64,000 nucleotides of DNA, taken from NCBI RefSeq assembly GCF_900113545.1, contig NZ_FOPS01000003.1, forward strand, positions 62,001 through 126,000, given 5' to 3'. Source of the DNA: Neisseria elongata subsp. elongata (GTDB lineage: Bacteria; Pseudomonadota; Gammaproteobacteria; Burkholderiales; Neisseriaceae). Positions 8,521 through 16,521 of the stretch are shown here, piece after piece. The notes under the pieces are model-generated. The model saw only the letters and a list, made by a program, of their open reading frames with translations. It had not been told where the DNA came from and did no database searches. How positions within the stretch are numbered: position 1 is the stretch's first letter; the number at the start of each line of letters is the position of its first letter. The translations under genes and the position numbers were made by a program.

Positions 8521-9630
8521 TTAGAATGAAGTAAAGCTGTTGCCCTCTCCCCGCAATAGTTCCATTAGGCGCGGATGAATAAATAGTTTGTCTCTGCCGA
8601 TGGCGATTTCTTGCAGTACGCCTATGTCTGAAAGCTCTTTCAGGTACTTAGAGGCCGTCTGCCGTTTGGCTATCCCTGCCGCTTCTAGGTTGGCAATGCG
8701 TGTATATGGCTGCTCAAACAGAAGATTTACCAGTTCGTGCGTGTAGATTCCTTGTGCGTGTGTCCGTATGTGTTGCCGTGTCTGCTCGAACAGGCGGCGT
8801 ATCGCATCTATTTTCGATACCGTCCAATCGGCGGTGTCGGCTACGCCGTCTAAGATGTAGATTATCCAGCTTTCCCAGTCCTGCCGTTCGGTTACGCCTA
8901 AAAGCAGGCGGTAATAGTCCGCCCTGTTTTCGATAATGTAGCGGCTCAAATACAAAATAGGCAAATCCAAAAGCCCTTTTTCAATCAATAGCAGGCTGTT
9001 CAATATGCGCCCCGTCCGCCCGTTGCCGTCCGTAAACGGGTGGATGGCTTCAAATTGGTAATGTGCCGCCGCCATGATGATAAGCGGGTCTAAATCGCCG
9101 CTTTCGTGAATAAACCGCTCCCAATTTGCCAGCTTGCCGCGTATGGTTTCTTCTCCTTCGGGCGGGGTATAGACAACATTTCCGCTGTTGCCTCCTTTTA
9201 GGGCTGTGCCGCCTGTTTTGCGGATGGCCATTTCATAGGGGTGCTTGATGGCGTTGCAAACCATGATGGCGGTTTGTGTGCATAAAGGGCGGCTCGTCAG
9301 TGATTCATAGCCTGCAAACAGGGCGGCGCGATATTGCAGGGCTTCTTTCGTGGCAGGGTCTTGCCGTTCCGTGTCCATTTGCAGGGATTGAAAAAGCTTG
9401 TCCGTAGTGGTTACGATGTTTTCAATTTCCGAACTTGCGCGGGCTTCCATAACGGGAAGGGTGTTAATCAGCATGGCTTGATTCGGTATCAGTTCTGCCG
9501 CCTGCTTTAAACGGGCAAGGGATGCACGGGCGGCTATACAACGTTTCAGAATGGTTTTGCTTTCAATATCCTGCTTTGGCGGCAGGGGTGGCAAATCGTT
9601 ATAGGGAATATCGGGCTTCCAGTTGCTCAT
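8521..9630 (-). CDS. fic: Class II Fic-domain protein (putative AMPylase)
   Basis: This 369-residue protein has the catalytic Fic motif [12 protein letters not shown] at 197-208 (His197 general base, DGNGR anion hole). Fic enzymes usually transfer AMP from ATP to hydroxyl side chains. The N-terminal domain has the self-inhibitory helix motif S66-x-x-x-E70-N71 (SSEIEN), placing it in class II, where inhibition is within the same chain and no separate antitoxin gene is needed. The flap region is [20 protein letters not shown]. The C-terminal 80 residues look like a winged helix ([20 protein letters not shown]), as in the Shewanella-type Fic proteins. It lies in the tRNA-Leu element. The ribosome site is weak. 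Confidence 0.92.
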   Translation of the reverse strand: MSNWKPDIPYNDLPPLPPKQDIESKTILKRCIAARASLARLKQAAELIPNQAMLINTLPVMEARASSEIENIVTTTDKLFQSLQMDTERQDPATKEALQYRAALFAGYESLTSRPLCTQTAIMVCNAIKHPYEMAIRKTGGTALKGGNSGNVVYTPPEGEETIRGKLANWERFIHESGDLDPLIIMAAAHYQFEAIHPFTDGNGRTGRILNSLLLIEKGLLDLPILYLSRYIIENRADYYRLLLGVTERQDWESWIIYILDGVADTADWTVSKIDAIRRLFEQTRQHIRTHAQGIYTHELVNLLFEQPYTRIANLEAAGIAKRQTASKYLKELSDIGVLQEIAIGRDKLFIHPRLMELLRGEGNSFTSF

Positions 9631-9665
9631 GTTTAAAATTTCGGAAAATTTAAAGATGTTTTCAG

Positions 9666-9712
9666 TATATGTTTACGCCGCGTACATATCAAGGATATAT
9701 GTTTAAAAATTT
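9666..9712 (-). promoter_or_regulatory. Repeats upstream of fic, possible operator
   Basis: ATATGTTTA occurs twice, and the first copy forms an imperfect inverted repeat with ACATAT about 12 bases on. The AT-rich stretch lies 40-80 bases upstream of the Fic start. The C-terminal winged helix of Fic could bind here, but that is inference. Confidence 0.35.
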
Positions 9713-9838
9713 GGCTTTTGTAAATATATGGGCGGGAAGCCGCCCGTAAAAGTCAATTTGCATGAGGTTAATTCAAAATCCGCCCGCCCGTCATCTGCCC
9801 GCTCCCCAAAAAAAACCGTATATATACAAAAAAACGCT

Positions 9839-10101
9839 GGTTACCGTGGTTACCGTGGTTACCGCGCCTGTAAGCCCCGTGGTTATTGGGTTTGTCGGTA
9901 ACCACACACAAATCTTTACATGGTTACCGCTGGTTACCGCCCTTTCATTTCGGGCATAAGCACATGAAAATAAAAGGGTACCCAATGGTACCCAGTCGGT
10001 ACCCAGTAAATTTGTGTTAGCTGGGTACCGCTTTTTCTTGTTTTTATTATTTATATTCATTAGGTTGTAAATGTAAAGTTTTGTGGTACCCAGAGTACCC
10101 A
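9839..10101. repeat. Two families of iteron-like repeats inside the element
   Basis: GGTTACCG(T/C) occurs three times in perfect 9-base tandem (9839-9865), twice in 10-base tandem (9922-9940) and once inverted (9896-9903). GGTACCCA occurs at 9977, 9987, 9998 and 10085, with AGTACCCA at 10094 and one inverted copy at 10022-10029. An AT-rich stretch lies at 10030-10080. The wider gap 9631-10372 has no convincing gene; a 109-codon minus-strand frame across the repeats only translates them. The arrangement resembles an iteron origin or a multi-operator region. Confidence 0.7.
9872..9889. repeat. 18-bp direct repeat (second copy 12050-12067)
   Basis: AAGCCCCGTGGTTATTGG is present here and at 12050-12067, close to the right end of the element. 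Confidence 0.6.
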
Positions 10102-10306
10102 GTAGTTTTCTCGCGCGCATATAGGTTTTTTTTCACGGGCGGCGGCTGAATCGGCTGTTTTTGGGGTATGCCGTTTCCTGCGCCGTGGCTGCGGTTTTAG
10201 GCGGGGTTAGTGCTTTTGTGTGGGTTGTATGACTGGAAGGCAGAAACGCCGTTTGTGAGGCGTGCGGGCTGCCTGCCGTGCGTTTCGGGGTGTTTGGATG
10301 TGGGAA

Positions 10307-10337
10307 AGGCCGCCTGTTGTTTCAGACGGCCTTTGTT
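10307..10337. terminator. Imperfect DUS-like hairpin inside element
   Basis: AAAGGCCGCCTG and CAGACGGCCTTT are separated by a short loop. The right arm has the true uptake core, while the left arm carries a T-to-C change. It lies just past the stop of the small ORF at 10373 (minus). Confidence 0.6.
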
Positions 10338-10372
10338 TATGCTATTGGTTTTGTCAGTGTGGTTGCTTTTGG

Positions 10373-10591
10373 CTATTCCTCCGTTTCGGGCGGGGCTTCG
10401 TTGATGAGGACGTAGTAGCGGGATGCCGTGCCGTTGCGTTTGCGCTGGTGTTGCCATCTGCCGTTTTCGGCTTTCAGCAGCCAGCCGACGGCGTGCAGTA
10501 CCTCGCACGTTTTGGCTTTGTCGTAGCTGCCGCATATTTCGATTTCAAACGTGGGCGGGTTTATCCAGTATCGCATTACACGGCATTGCAC
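10373..10591 (-). CDS. Small unknown protein of the element
   Basis: This 72-residue protein has no recognised family. The composition is plausible for a folded small protein (central EICGSYDKAKTCEVLHAVGW, basic NGRWQHQRKRNG, acidic C-terminal PPETEE). The start is GTG at 10591, or ATG at 10576 five codons later; neither has a clear ribosome site. It lies between the repeat block and the integrase on the same strand. An excisionase or transcription-factor role would fit by position only. Confidence 0.55.
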   Translation of the reverse strand: MQCRVMRYWINPPTFEIEICGSYDKAKTCEVLHAVGWLLKAENGRWQHQRKRNGTASRYYVLINEAPPETEE

Positions 10592-10637
10592 TGAATTATA
10601 TTATTAAATCCTTTCGTAAAACATATTGACAAGCAGA

Positions 10638-10668
10638 AAAAAGCCGCCTGAAAAATCGGGCGGCCTAT
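10638..10668 (-). terminator. Hairpin after integrase
   Basis: GCCGCCTGA and TCGGGCGGC pair around AAAAA, just past the integrase stop at 10694. It is a DUS-like core with C in place of T. Confidence 0.6.
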
Positions 10669-10693
10669 TAGTAAAAAATCAAGGTCAAGGGGG

Positions 10694-11917
10694 TTACGGG
10701 GTCTGTATCTGTTTCAGAGCTTGGCGGTATCGTTCGCGCAAATAGTCGCTGTACCACTGCATCATCTCCCGCCGTTCGTCCATGTAGTCCGCCCTGTTGT
10801 ATGCCGCCCTGATACGGTCTTCTTCCACATGGGCTAATTGCCGTTCGCTTGCGTCGGGATTGAAGCCCTGCTCGTTCAAGATACTGCTCGCAAGGGCGCG
10901 GAAGCCGTGCGGGGTAGCCCTGCCCTTGTAGCCCATACCGTTCATGATTTTGCCCAGTGTGTTTTCACTGATAAAGCCTTCCGCCTTGGTGCGGCTCGGA
11001 AAGAGGTAGGGGGTATGTCCCGTAATCTCCCGCAGTTCGGCCAGCAGTTCAAGCGGCCAGTCTGCCAGCGGTATCACGTGCTGCGGTTTCGGGGCGGTCT
11101 TTTCGTGCTTCATGCGTTCGGCGGGTATCGTCCACGTGCCCGCCTGAAAGTCTATTTCCTCCCATTTGCCGCCCCTTAGCTCGGTATTGCGGACAAACAC
11201 CAGCATGATTAACAGCAGGCCAATTCTGTTTGAATGCTCCACGTCTGCCGGTATTAGGCGGCGGTAAAACTCGGTCAGTTCTTCGCGCGGCAGGGCGGGG
11301 CGGTTGGTTGCGGGTTTGGGCGGGATGTACTGCCGCAATATGCGGGCGGGGTTTGATTCCGTGATTTCAAGCATGGCGGCATAGTCGAAAACCGCCGCCG
11401 TCCATTCCCTGATTTTTTCGGCGGTGTTATGCACGCCCCGCGTCATGATGCCATCCAACAGGGCTTTGATATGGGTTACCCTGATTTCCTGTATCGGCAT
11501 TGCGCCGATGGCGGGGAATACTTCGGCTTCCAAATACCGTAGCACGCGGGCGGCGTGGTTCTCTTTCCAGCGGCGCAGGTTGGCGGCGTGCCATTGTCGG
11601 GATAAATGTTCAAAGGTGTTTAGGGCGGCGGCTTTGCGTTCTTCCTTTTCCTGTTGCTTGGCCGCGCCGGGGTCTTGGCCGTCTGAAAGCAGGCGGCGGG
11701 CGTTCTCGGCGGCTTGGTGGGCTTCGGAAAGGGAAACGGCGGGATATTTGCCGATAGTCAGTGTTTTTTCTTTGCCGTCTATGCGGTACTTCAGGCGGAA
11801 GATTTTGCCGCCTGCGGGGGTAACTTCGAGATACAGGCCGCCGCCGTCAAACAGTTTGGCTTTCTTTCCTGCTTCGGTCGGCTTGGCGTTCCTGATTTGG
11901 CGGTCGTTTAGCGGCAT
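10694..11917 (-). CDS. P4-type tyrosine recombinase (integrase)
   Basis: This 407-residue protein has the N-terminal DUF4102-type domain (MPLNDRQIRNAKPTEAGKKA, then LFDGGGLYLEVTPAGGKIFR), a SAM-like core-binding domain and a C-terminal catalytic domain. Catalytic residues visible are Arg in VRNTELRGGKW, the HGFRALAS box (His-x-x-Arg), the His of QLAHVEED and the nucleophile Tyr in RAAYNRADY. It integrates and excises the element at the 3' end of the tRNA-Leu next to it, and appears full length. The ATG at 11917 lies about 60 bases inside the ACCCCC repeats. Confidence 0.95.
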   Translation of the reverse strand: MPLNDRQIRNAKPTEAGKKAKLFDGGGLYLEVTPAGGKIFRLKYRIDGKEKTLTIGKYPAVSLSEAHQAAENARRLLSDGQDPGAAKQQEKEERKAAALNTFEHLSRQWHAANLRRWKENHAARVLRYLEAEVFPAIGAMPIQEIRVTHIKALLDGIMTRGVHNTAEKIREWTAAVFDYAAMLEITESNPARILRQYIPPKPATNRPALPREELTEFYRRLIPADVEHSNRIGLLLIMLVFVRNTELRGGKWEEIDFQAGTWTIPAERMKHEKTAPKPQHVIPLADWPLELLAELREITGHTPYLFPSRTKAEGFISENTLGKIMNGMGYKGRATPHGFRALASSILNEQGFNPDASERQLAHVEEDRIRAAYNRADYMDERREMMQWYSDYLRERYRQALKQIQTP

Positions 11918-11921
11918 TTTT

Positions 11922-11972
11922 GGGGTATGTTTTCGGGGGTATTTTCAGATGCCCCCAAATATACCCCCAGTT
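11922..11972. repeat. ACCCCC repeats upstream of integrase
   Basis: A direct copy of the left-end repeat (CCCCCAAATATACCCCCAG, 11952-11970) follows two inverted relatives (TTGGGGTATG and CGGGGGTAT) at 11929-11943. It covers the integrase promoter region, so it could serve both recombination and autoregulation. Confidence 0.55.
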
Positions 11973-12091
11973 TTCGCTTTACTCAATTACACGGCAATGG
12001 GCGGGATTGGACAATCAGGAAGGGGCAAGCAGGATGGCAATCGGCCTGCAAGCCCCGTGGTTATTGGATTTAGTTTATGGCATTGGACGGT

Positions 12092-12142
12092 ATTAGACAA
12101 AAAATAACCGCTCGAAAGCGGTTGATTTTTACAGTGTGGTGC
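12092..12142. repeat. Proximal attachment site and tRNA-Leu terminator
   Basis: Counterpart of 8232-8282. Read on the minus strand, AACCGCTTTCGAGCGGTT followed by a T-rich tail (12100-12122) is the intrinsic terminator of the tRNA. The repeat continues into the encoded CCA end. Confidence 0.85.
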
Positions 12143-12221
12143 CCAGGGTCGGACTCGAACCGACACACCTTGCGGCGGGAGATTTTGAGTCTCCTGTGTC
12201 TACCAATTTCACCACCTGGGC
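12137..12221 (-). tRNA. tRNA-Leu(CAA)
   Basis: An 85-nt cloverleaf with CCA encoded. The acceptor pairs GCCCAGG with CCTGGGC, the anticodon stem GGAGA/TCTCC has loop CTCAAAA (anticodon CAA), there is a long variable arm of class II type, and the T-loop is TTCGAGT. It is the integration target of the neighbouring element and remains intact. Confidence 0.97.
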
Positions 12222-12237
12222 AGGTAGGAAAGCCGCC

Positions 12238-12265
12238 ATTATAGCGTGAAAATCATACTTGTAAA
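12238..12265 (-). promoter_or_regulatory. Promoter of tRNA-Leu(CAA)
   Basis: Minus-strand TTTACA (12260-12265), a 16-base spacer and TATAAT (12238-12243) sit just upstream of the tRNA. Confidence 0.75.
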
Positions 12266-12443
12266 GTGAATTTTTCCAATAATATTTATTCTGTTGAAAA
12301 TAAAAGAAATTAAGTAAAAGAATGTAGAAACTTTTCCCCACGTCAAATTTACTGCCTTTTTCCCTGCATCTTCATTCCACTGACTGTTAAAACAGGGTAA
12401 TATTCGATATCTGTTTCCTTCTTAACCGAACAAAGGAGTTGTC

Positions 12444-13130
12444 ATGAAATACCGTCCTTTAGCCCTGTTAATGGCCCTTGCGCTCGCCGCCTGTTCGCAG
12501 GAAGCCGCTCAGAATAACGGCGGGCAGCAACCTGCTTCGCCGACCGCGTCTTCCACCGGCGAACCTGCCGCATCTGCCGCTTCAAGCACATCTGCAATCG
12601 CGCCCAAACACGGTGAATTTTTCGGTACCGACATGAGGAAAGACGATATCGGCGGTGATTTCACGCTGACTTCGGGCGACGGCAAGCCGTTTGCCATCAG
12701 CAGCCTGAAAGGAAAAATCGTTCTGCTGACTTTCGGTTATACCAACTGTCCGGATGTCTGCCCTGCCAGCCTGCTGACTTACAGCGAGGTGATCGATCAG
12801 CTGGGTGAGCAGGCCAAAGACGTGTCCGTCGTATTTGTCAGCGTCGACCCCCACCGCGATACGCCCGAAGTAATTGACAAATATGTAAAAACCTTCAACA
12901 AAAACTTTATCGGCCTGACTGCGACGGGCAATCAAAGCATTCCGGTCGTCAAACAGCAATACCGCGTGGTGTCGTCCAAATCGCAGGAGCAGTCGGACGA
13001 TATTTATTTGATCGACCACACTGCCGGCACTTATGTTTTGGATAAAGAAGGCAACACCGTTTTGATGGAAAATTACGGCCGCACTTCAACCGAAATTGCC
13101 GCCGACATCAAAAAACTGCTGCAATCCTAA
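12444..13130 (+). CDS. SCO1/SenC family copper lipoprotein
   Basis: This 228-residue protein has a lipobox LAAC (lipidated Cys17), then an Ala/Ser/Pro-rich linker to about residue 56. The thioredoxin-fold SCO domain has the metal motif C102-P-D-V-C106 and distal His192 (LIDHTAGTY). SCO proteins deliver copper to the CuA or CuB site of cytochrome oxidase, or protect against oxidative damage; gonococcal Sco has been linked to the latter. All three copper ligands are present. AAGGAG at 12433-12438 decides the start. A DUS hairpin follows (13143-13195). Confidence 0.93.
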   Translation: MKYRPLALLMALALAACSQEAAQNNGGQQPASPTASSTGEPAASAASSTSAIAPKHGEFFGTDMRKDDIGGDFTLTSGDGKPFAISSLKGKIVLLTFGYTNCPDVCPASLLTYSEVIDQLGEQAKDVSVVFVSVDPHRDTPEVIDKYVKTFNKNFIGLTATGNQSIPVVKQQYRVVSSKSQEQSDDIYLIDHTAGTYVLDKEGNTVLMENYGRTSTEIAADIKKLLQS

Positions 13131-13142
13131 CCAGTTGCACCG

Positions 13143-13195
13143 GGCCGTCTGAAACGCCTGCCGTATTGTTGCCGGCATCGCATTTTCAGACGGCC
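13143..13195 (+). terminator. DUS-pair hairpin after the SCO gene
   Basis: GGCCGTCTGAAA (13143-13154) pairs with 13184-13195 across a 29-base loop that contains its own small GC hairpin. Confidence 0.6.
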
Positions 13196-13214
13196 TTATC
13201 CACAGGAACACACC

Positions 13215-13865
13215 ATGTCCGAGCAAAATCTGACCATCGCCTTGTCAAAAGGGCGCATTTTCGATGAAACCCTGCCGCTGCTTGCGGCTGCGGGCATCGA
13301 ACCGGTTGAAGACCCCGAACAATCGCGCAAGCTGATTATCGGCACAAACCATGCCGACATCCGTTTGGTCATCGTCCGCGCCAGCGACGTTCCGACGTAT
13401 GTCCGATACGGTGCTGCTGATTTCGGCATTGCCGGCCGCGACGTGTTGATTGAAAACGGCGGCGAGGGGCTGTACCAGCCTTTGGATTTGCAAATCGCCA
13501 AATGCCGCATGATGGTGGCCGTTCCCCAAGGCTTCGATTACGCTGCCGCATCACAGCCCGGCTGCCGCCTGCGCATCGCCACCAAATACCCCGATATTGC
13601 GGCGGAACACTTTGCCGCCAAAGGCGTTCATGTGGATATTATCAAGCTGTACGGCTCGATGGAGCTTGCACCGCTGGTCGGCCTGTCGGATGCCATTGTC
13701 GATCTGGTCTCCACCGGCAACACGCTAAAAGCCAACCGTCTCGAAGCGGTGGAACATATTTGCGACATTTCCAGCCGCCTGGTGGTCAATAAGGCGGCAT
13801 TGAAAGTGAAACACGCGCGGCTGCAACCGATTATCGAAGCATTTGCCGCCGCAATCGGACAATAG
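13215..13865 (+). CDS. hisG: ATP phosphoribosyltransferase, short form HisG
   Basis: This 216-residue enzyme catalyses the first step of histidine synthesis, joining ATP and PRPP. Motifs include [18 protein letters not shown] at the start, [15 protein letters not shown] and the PRPP loop [16 protein letters not shown]. It is the short form lacking the C-terminal histidine-binding domain, so it should work with HisZ as regulatory partner. No hisZ is in this window, and hisE and hisI lie 16 kb away, so the his genes are dispersed. The ATG follows AGGAA (13203-13207). Confidence 0.96.
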   Translation: MSEQNLTIALSKGRIFDETLPLLAAAGIEPVEDPEQSRKLIIGTNHADIRLVIVRASDVPTYVRYGAADFGIAGRDVLIENGGEGLYQPLDLQIAKCRMMVAVPQGFDYAAASQPGCRLRIATKYPDIAAEHFAAKGVHVDIIKLYGSMELAPLVGLSDAIVDLVSTGNTLKANRLEAVEHICDISSRLVVNKAALKVKHARLQPIIEAFAAAIGQ

Positions 13866-13905
13866 GCGGCACTTCCCGCGCCGCATCCTTTAGAAAGGAA
13901 GCAAT

Positions 13906-14598
13906 ATGGCACATCTGCTGATTGATACCGTAAAAACCGATGCCGGAAAAAAATACCTACCCTTCGGCAGGCATGATGTCCGGTTGTTTGCCGACAAGAA
14001 AACCGCCCGTCCGTTCTGCAAGCTGGCCGCCTCTGCCGACGGAACCTGCCCTGAATGCGGAGACAACGCCGCATTGCACTTGGTCATCCCGCCCAAAGAC
14101 AAATTCACCCGTACCATACTGAAAACGGTCAAAGTCATTTTGTCCGGCCATCCCGAAGCCAAAATCGCCGTCATCAGCCCGCGCGGAAAACTACAAAAAA
14201 AACTGGAGCGTTTGCAGCAAAAATATCCGGCGGCACAGATTATCAGCAGTTCCAAACTGGGCAAAAAAGCCCGCAGCTTCCTGTATCACGACGAGAGGCC
14301 GTCTGAAAACCCGCTGCAGCCGCTTTCCGCAGAAGAAGAAAACGAATTGATCAAACGCGTGGCCGAAGAAATAGAAATCACCGTCGGCCTCACCCTGCCG
14401 CCGCACACGGAAGAGACCGCACTGCCCGGATTGTCCGACACCCTGCGGCAAATCAGGAGAAACCAGCCGAAGAAGAAAAACGCGCTGCTGCACCTGCTGA
14501 CACAGCAACACGGCAGTGAAGCTCAACAGTATTTGGACGCACTGCTGGAGCAAAACCTGATTAAAATCGATGCGGCGGAAAACGTCCGTTACCGCTGA
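13906..14598 (+). CDS. Unknown soluble protein after hisG
   Basis: This 230-residue protein is not assigned to a family. The N-terminal third contains one CPECGD zinc-knuckle-like CxxC (near residue 46). The middle (VKVILSGHPEAKIAVISPRG, then AAQIISSSKLGKKARSFLYH) alternates beta strands and helices. The C-terminal part is helical and basic (RRNQPKKKNALLHLLTQQHG). No signal peptide or membrane segment is visible. AAAGGAAG gives a strong ribosome site. It lies 40 bases behind hisG on the same strand. A DUS within the gene encodes ERPSEN. Confidence 0.8.
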   Translation: MAHLLIDTVKTDAGKKYLPFGRHDVRLFADKKTARPFCKLAASADGTCPECGDNAALHLVIPPKDKFTRTILKTVKVILSGHPEAKIAVISPRGKLQKKLERLQQKYPAAQIISSSKLGKKARSFLYHDERPSENPLQPLSAEEENELIKRVAEEIEITVGLTLPPHTEETALPGLSDTLRQIRRNQPKKKNALLHLLTQQHGSEAQQYLDALLEQNLIKIDAAENVRYR

Positions 14599-14599
14599 C

Positions 14600-14636
14600 T
14601 TTCAGACGGCCACTATCACCAACAGGCCGTCTGAAA
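14600..14636. terminator. Outward-facing DUS pair
   Basis: TTTCAGACGGCC (14600-14611) and GGCCGTCTGAAA (14625-14636) with a 13-base loop overlap the end of the preceding gene. The orientation is the reverse of the usual terminator pair. Confidence 0.5.
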
Positions 14637-14691
14637 ACCAAACCGCAGCCGCACAACCATCTTTCCACCACTACCCAATCCATTAAAAAAA

Positions 14692-15855
14692 ATGAAATTC
14701 TTCCAACATCCCGTTTGGGCGATGGCCTTCCGCCCGCTCTATTCGCTGACCGCCGTTTACGGCGCGCTTTCCGTCCTACTCTGGAGCTTCGGCTATCAAG
14801 GCACGCCGCAGCTGCCCGGATTCCTTTGGCACGCCCATGAAATGATTTGGGGCTACGCGGGCGGCGTGGTCGTCGCCTTCCTGCTGACCGCCGTCGCCAC
14901 TTGGACGGGCAAGCCGCCCGTTAGCGGGCAACGGCTGGCCCTGCTGGTCGGCCTCTGGCTGCTGGCGCGCCTGTTCGCCTTCATTCCGAATGCGGCCCTG
15001 CTTTCCGGCGTGGCCGGAACGGCCTTCTACTGGCTGGCGGCCTTCTATATGGGCCAGTCGGTTTTTGCCGCCGAAAGCAAACGCAACTATATCGCCGTAT
15101 ACGCCCTTATCCTGATGGGCATCACGCTGGCCGTCTTCCACACGCGCCTATCGATCGGCAACACCGCATCGCTGCAAGACAACCTGTTTGCCGGACTGGT
15201 CATGGTGGCCGGCTTTATCGGCCTGATCGGTTCGCGCATCATCGGCTTCTTCACATCCCGCCGTTTAGGCACGCCGCAACCGGCCTCGCCGCAATGGGCG
15301 TTGATGGCGCCGCTGGTCTTGCCGATGCTGATGGCGGCTTTGATGACGCTGCGCCTCGCCCTGCCGTTGGCGGCATTGTGCGGCATCGCCTGCGGCCTGC
15401 TCGGACTGGTTCAAACCGTGCGCTGGTGGGCGAAAGGCACGGCCAAAGAGCCGCTGTTGTGGACGCTGCACATCGGCTATGCCGCCACAGCCATGGGCTT
15501 GATTATCATGGGTTTCGGCCAATGGATACCGAAACTGATGAGTCCCGGCGTGCACTTCATCGCCGTCGGCGGCATCGGCCTGCTGACCGTCAGCATGATG
15601 ACCCGAACCGCCCTGGGCCACACCGGCCGCCAGCTCTACCCCGCGCCGAAACTGATGCCTACCGCCTTCTGCCTAATGGTTGGCGCACTGTTTTTCCGCA
15701 CGCTGGCTGCGATCATGCTGATGACCGTACATCCGACTGCCTACCTGCACAGCCTGCGCTGTTCGGGCGTATTGTTCGCCGCCTCGCTGCTGCTGTACGC
15801 ATGGCGTTACATCCCGTGGCTGACGCGTCCGCGCTTGGACGGCAAACCCGGATAA
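14692..15855 (+). CDS. nnrS: NnrS family membrane protein
   Basis: This 387-residue protein has about 12 transmembrane helices. The N-terminus AMAFRPLYSLTAVYGALSVL and the HAHEMIWGYAGGVVVAFLLT box, plus LHIGYAATAMGLIIMGFGQW, are typical of NnrS. NnrS is a haem- and copper-containing membrane protein found with denitrification and nitric-oxide stress genes. It protects against NO and related thiol damage, but its exact reaction is unsettled. Conserved His residues are seen in the HAHE motif and LHIG. There is no strong ribosome site before the ATG. A DUS terminator follows. Confidence 0.92.
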   Translation: MKFFQHPVWAMAFRPLYSLTAVYGALSVLLWSFGYQGTPQLPGFLWHAHEMIWGYAGGVVVAFLLTAVATWTGKPPVSGQRLALLVGLWLLARLFAFIPNAALLSGVAGTAFYWLAAFYMGQSVFAAESKRNYIAVYALILMGITLAVFHTRLSIGNTASLQDNLFAGLVMVAGFIGLIGSRIIGFFTSRRLGTPQPASPQWALMAPLVLPMLMAALMTLRLALPLAALCGIACGLLGLVQTVRWWAKGTAKEPLLWTLHIGYAATAMGLIIMGFGQWIPKLMSPGVHFIAVGGIGLLTVSMMTRTALGHTGRQLYPAPKLMPTAFCLMVGALFFRTLAAIMLMTVHPTAYLHSLRCSGVLFAASLLLYAWRYIPWLTRPRLDGKPG

Positions 15856-15871
15856 TGATTTAAATGCGGAT

Positions 15872-15901
15872 AGGCCGTCTGAAAATGTTTTCAGACGGCC
15901 T
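15872..15901 (+). terminator. DUS-pair terminator after nnrS
   Basis: Perfect 14-bp arms (15872-15885 and 15888-15901) around TG. Confidence 0.85.
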
Positions 15902-16034
15902 CAACTTTCTTCACCCGGCCTCCCGACACAATATGGCTTACAACAAATAACCAAAGCATACAAAAAACACTTGACCTTCCACCCGCAAAACATAAAATAA
16001 CACCTCCTGAAACTATTTATTTAAAGGAAATGTT

Positions 16035-16385
16035 ATGAAGAATTTTTTATTGGCAGTTGTATTATTGTCGATCGGAACTGCCGTAGCCGCCGACTCTGAC
16101 AACCTAAGCCTAACGGCAAAGGCAGCTAAAGTCAAACAAATGATAATAGAACTTTGCCACAGAGATGTAGAGGATGGCACAGCTAAAATGGGGCTGGATG
16201 AAGACCTAAAGCAAAAGCTAGCTCTAGCGCCATTTGCAAAAAAAGTGTGTGAATGCCAGGGTAGAAAATTTGAAAACCGTGTACGCAAAGGATTGGGTGT
16301 GGGTCGGGATGAGTCAGATTTTGCGTCTCTATACAAAAAGAGTAGGGAAGAATGTATTGATGCTGTTCAGCACCGAAAACATTGA
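16035..16385 (+). CDS. Small exported cysteine-containing protein, unknown
   Basis: This 116-residue protein has a clear signal peptide (cleavage near AVAA-DSD, residue 19). The mature part is helical and basic with four Cys residues (ELCHRD, VCECQG, EECIDA), suggesting disulfides in the periplasm or outside the cell. No family is recognised. AAGGA lies 7 bases upstream. Codon use is more A/T-rich than the flanking nnrS and dapC, and it stands with the next orphan gene in a DUS-free stretch. Confidence 0.72.
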   Translation: MKNFLLAVVLLSIGTAVAADSDNLSLTAKAAKVKQMIIELCHRDVEDGTAKMGLDEDLKQKLALAPFAKKVCECQGRKFENRVRKGLGVGRDESDFASLYKKSREECIDAVQHRKH

Positions 16386-16400
16386 AAATACCAATGCCAT

Positions 16401-16428
16401 CAGCCATACATCCTCAGATGTATGGCTG
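16401..16428. terminator. Perfect 12-bp hairpin
   Basis: CAGCCATACATC and GATGTATGGCTG pair around CTCA, 16 bases after the stop of the exported protein. There is no T run behind it, so terminator function is uncertain. Confidence 0.5.
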
Positions 16429-16521
16429 GTTGCAAATCTGTAAATGCTTCTTCGGACTGAACAGGAAATACAAATCATTTGATGCTACTCCTAACACGGC
16501 TGGATTTGAGGGGACTAAAAA

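Larger units (their letters stand above)
8283..12136. mobile_element. 3.9-kb integrative element in tRNA-Leu(CAA)
   Basis: The element is bounded by near-identical repeats at 8232-8282 and 12092-12142. It carries a P4-type integrase next to the intact tRNA, a Fic gene, one small unknown ORF and a repeat block at 9839-10101. Chromosomal genes resume outside (folB on one side, the SCO gene on the other). Between 8302 and 8520 there is no gene. That stretch holds only ACCCCC-type repeats at 8350-8374 that recur near the integrase start. The lack of structural or replication genes points to a satellite or a shrunken island. Confidence 0.85.

Noticed and set aside
9791-10120. 109-codon minus-strand frame across the repeat array
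   Set aside because: The peptide is a translation of the GGTACC and GGTTACC repeats, with no ribosome site and no protein-like composition.
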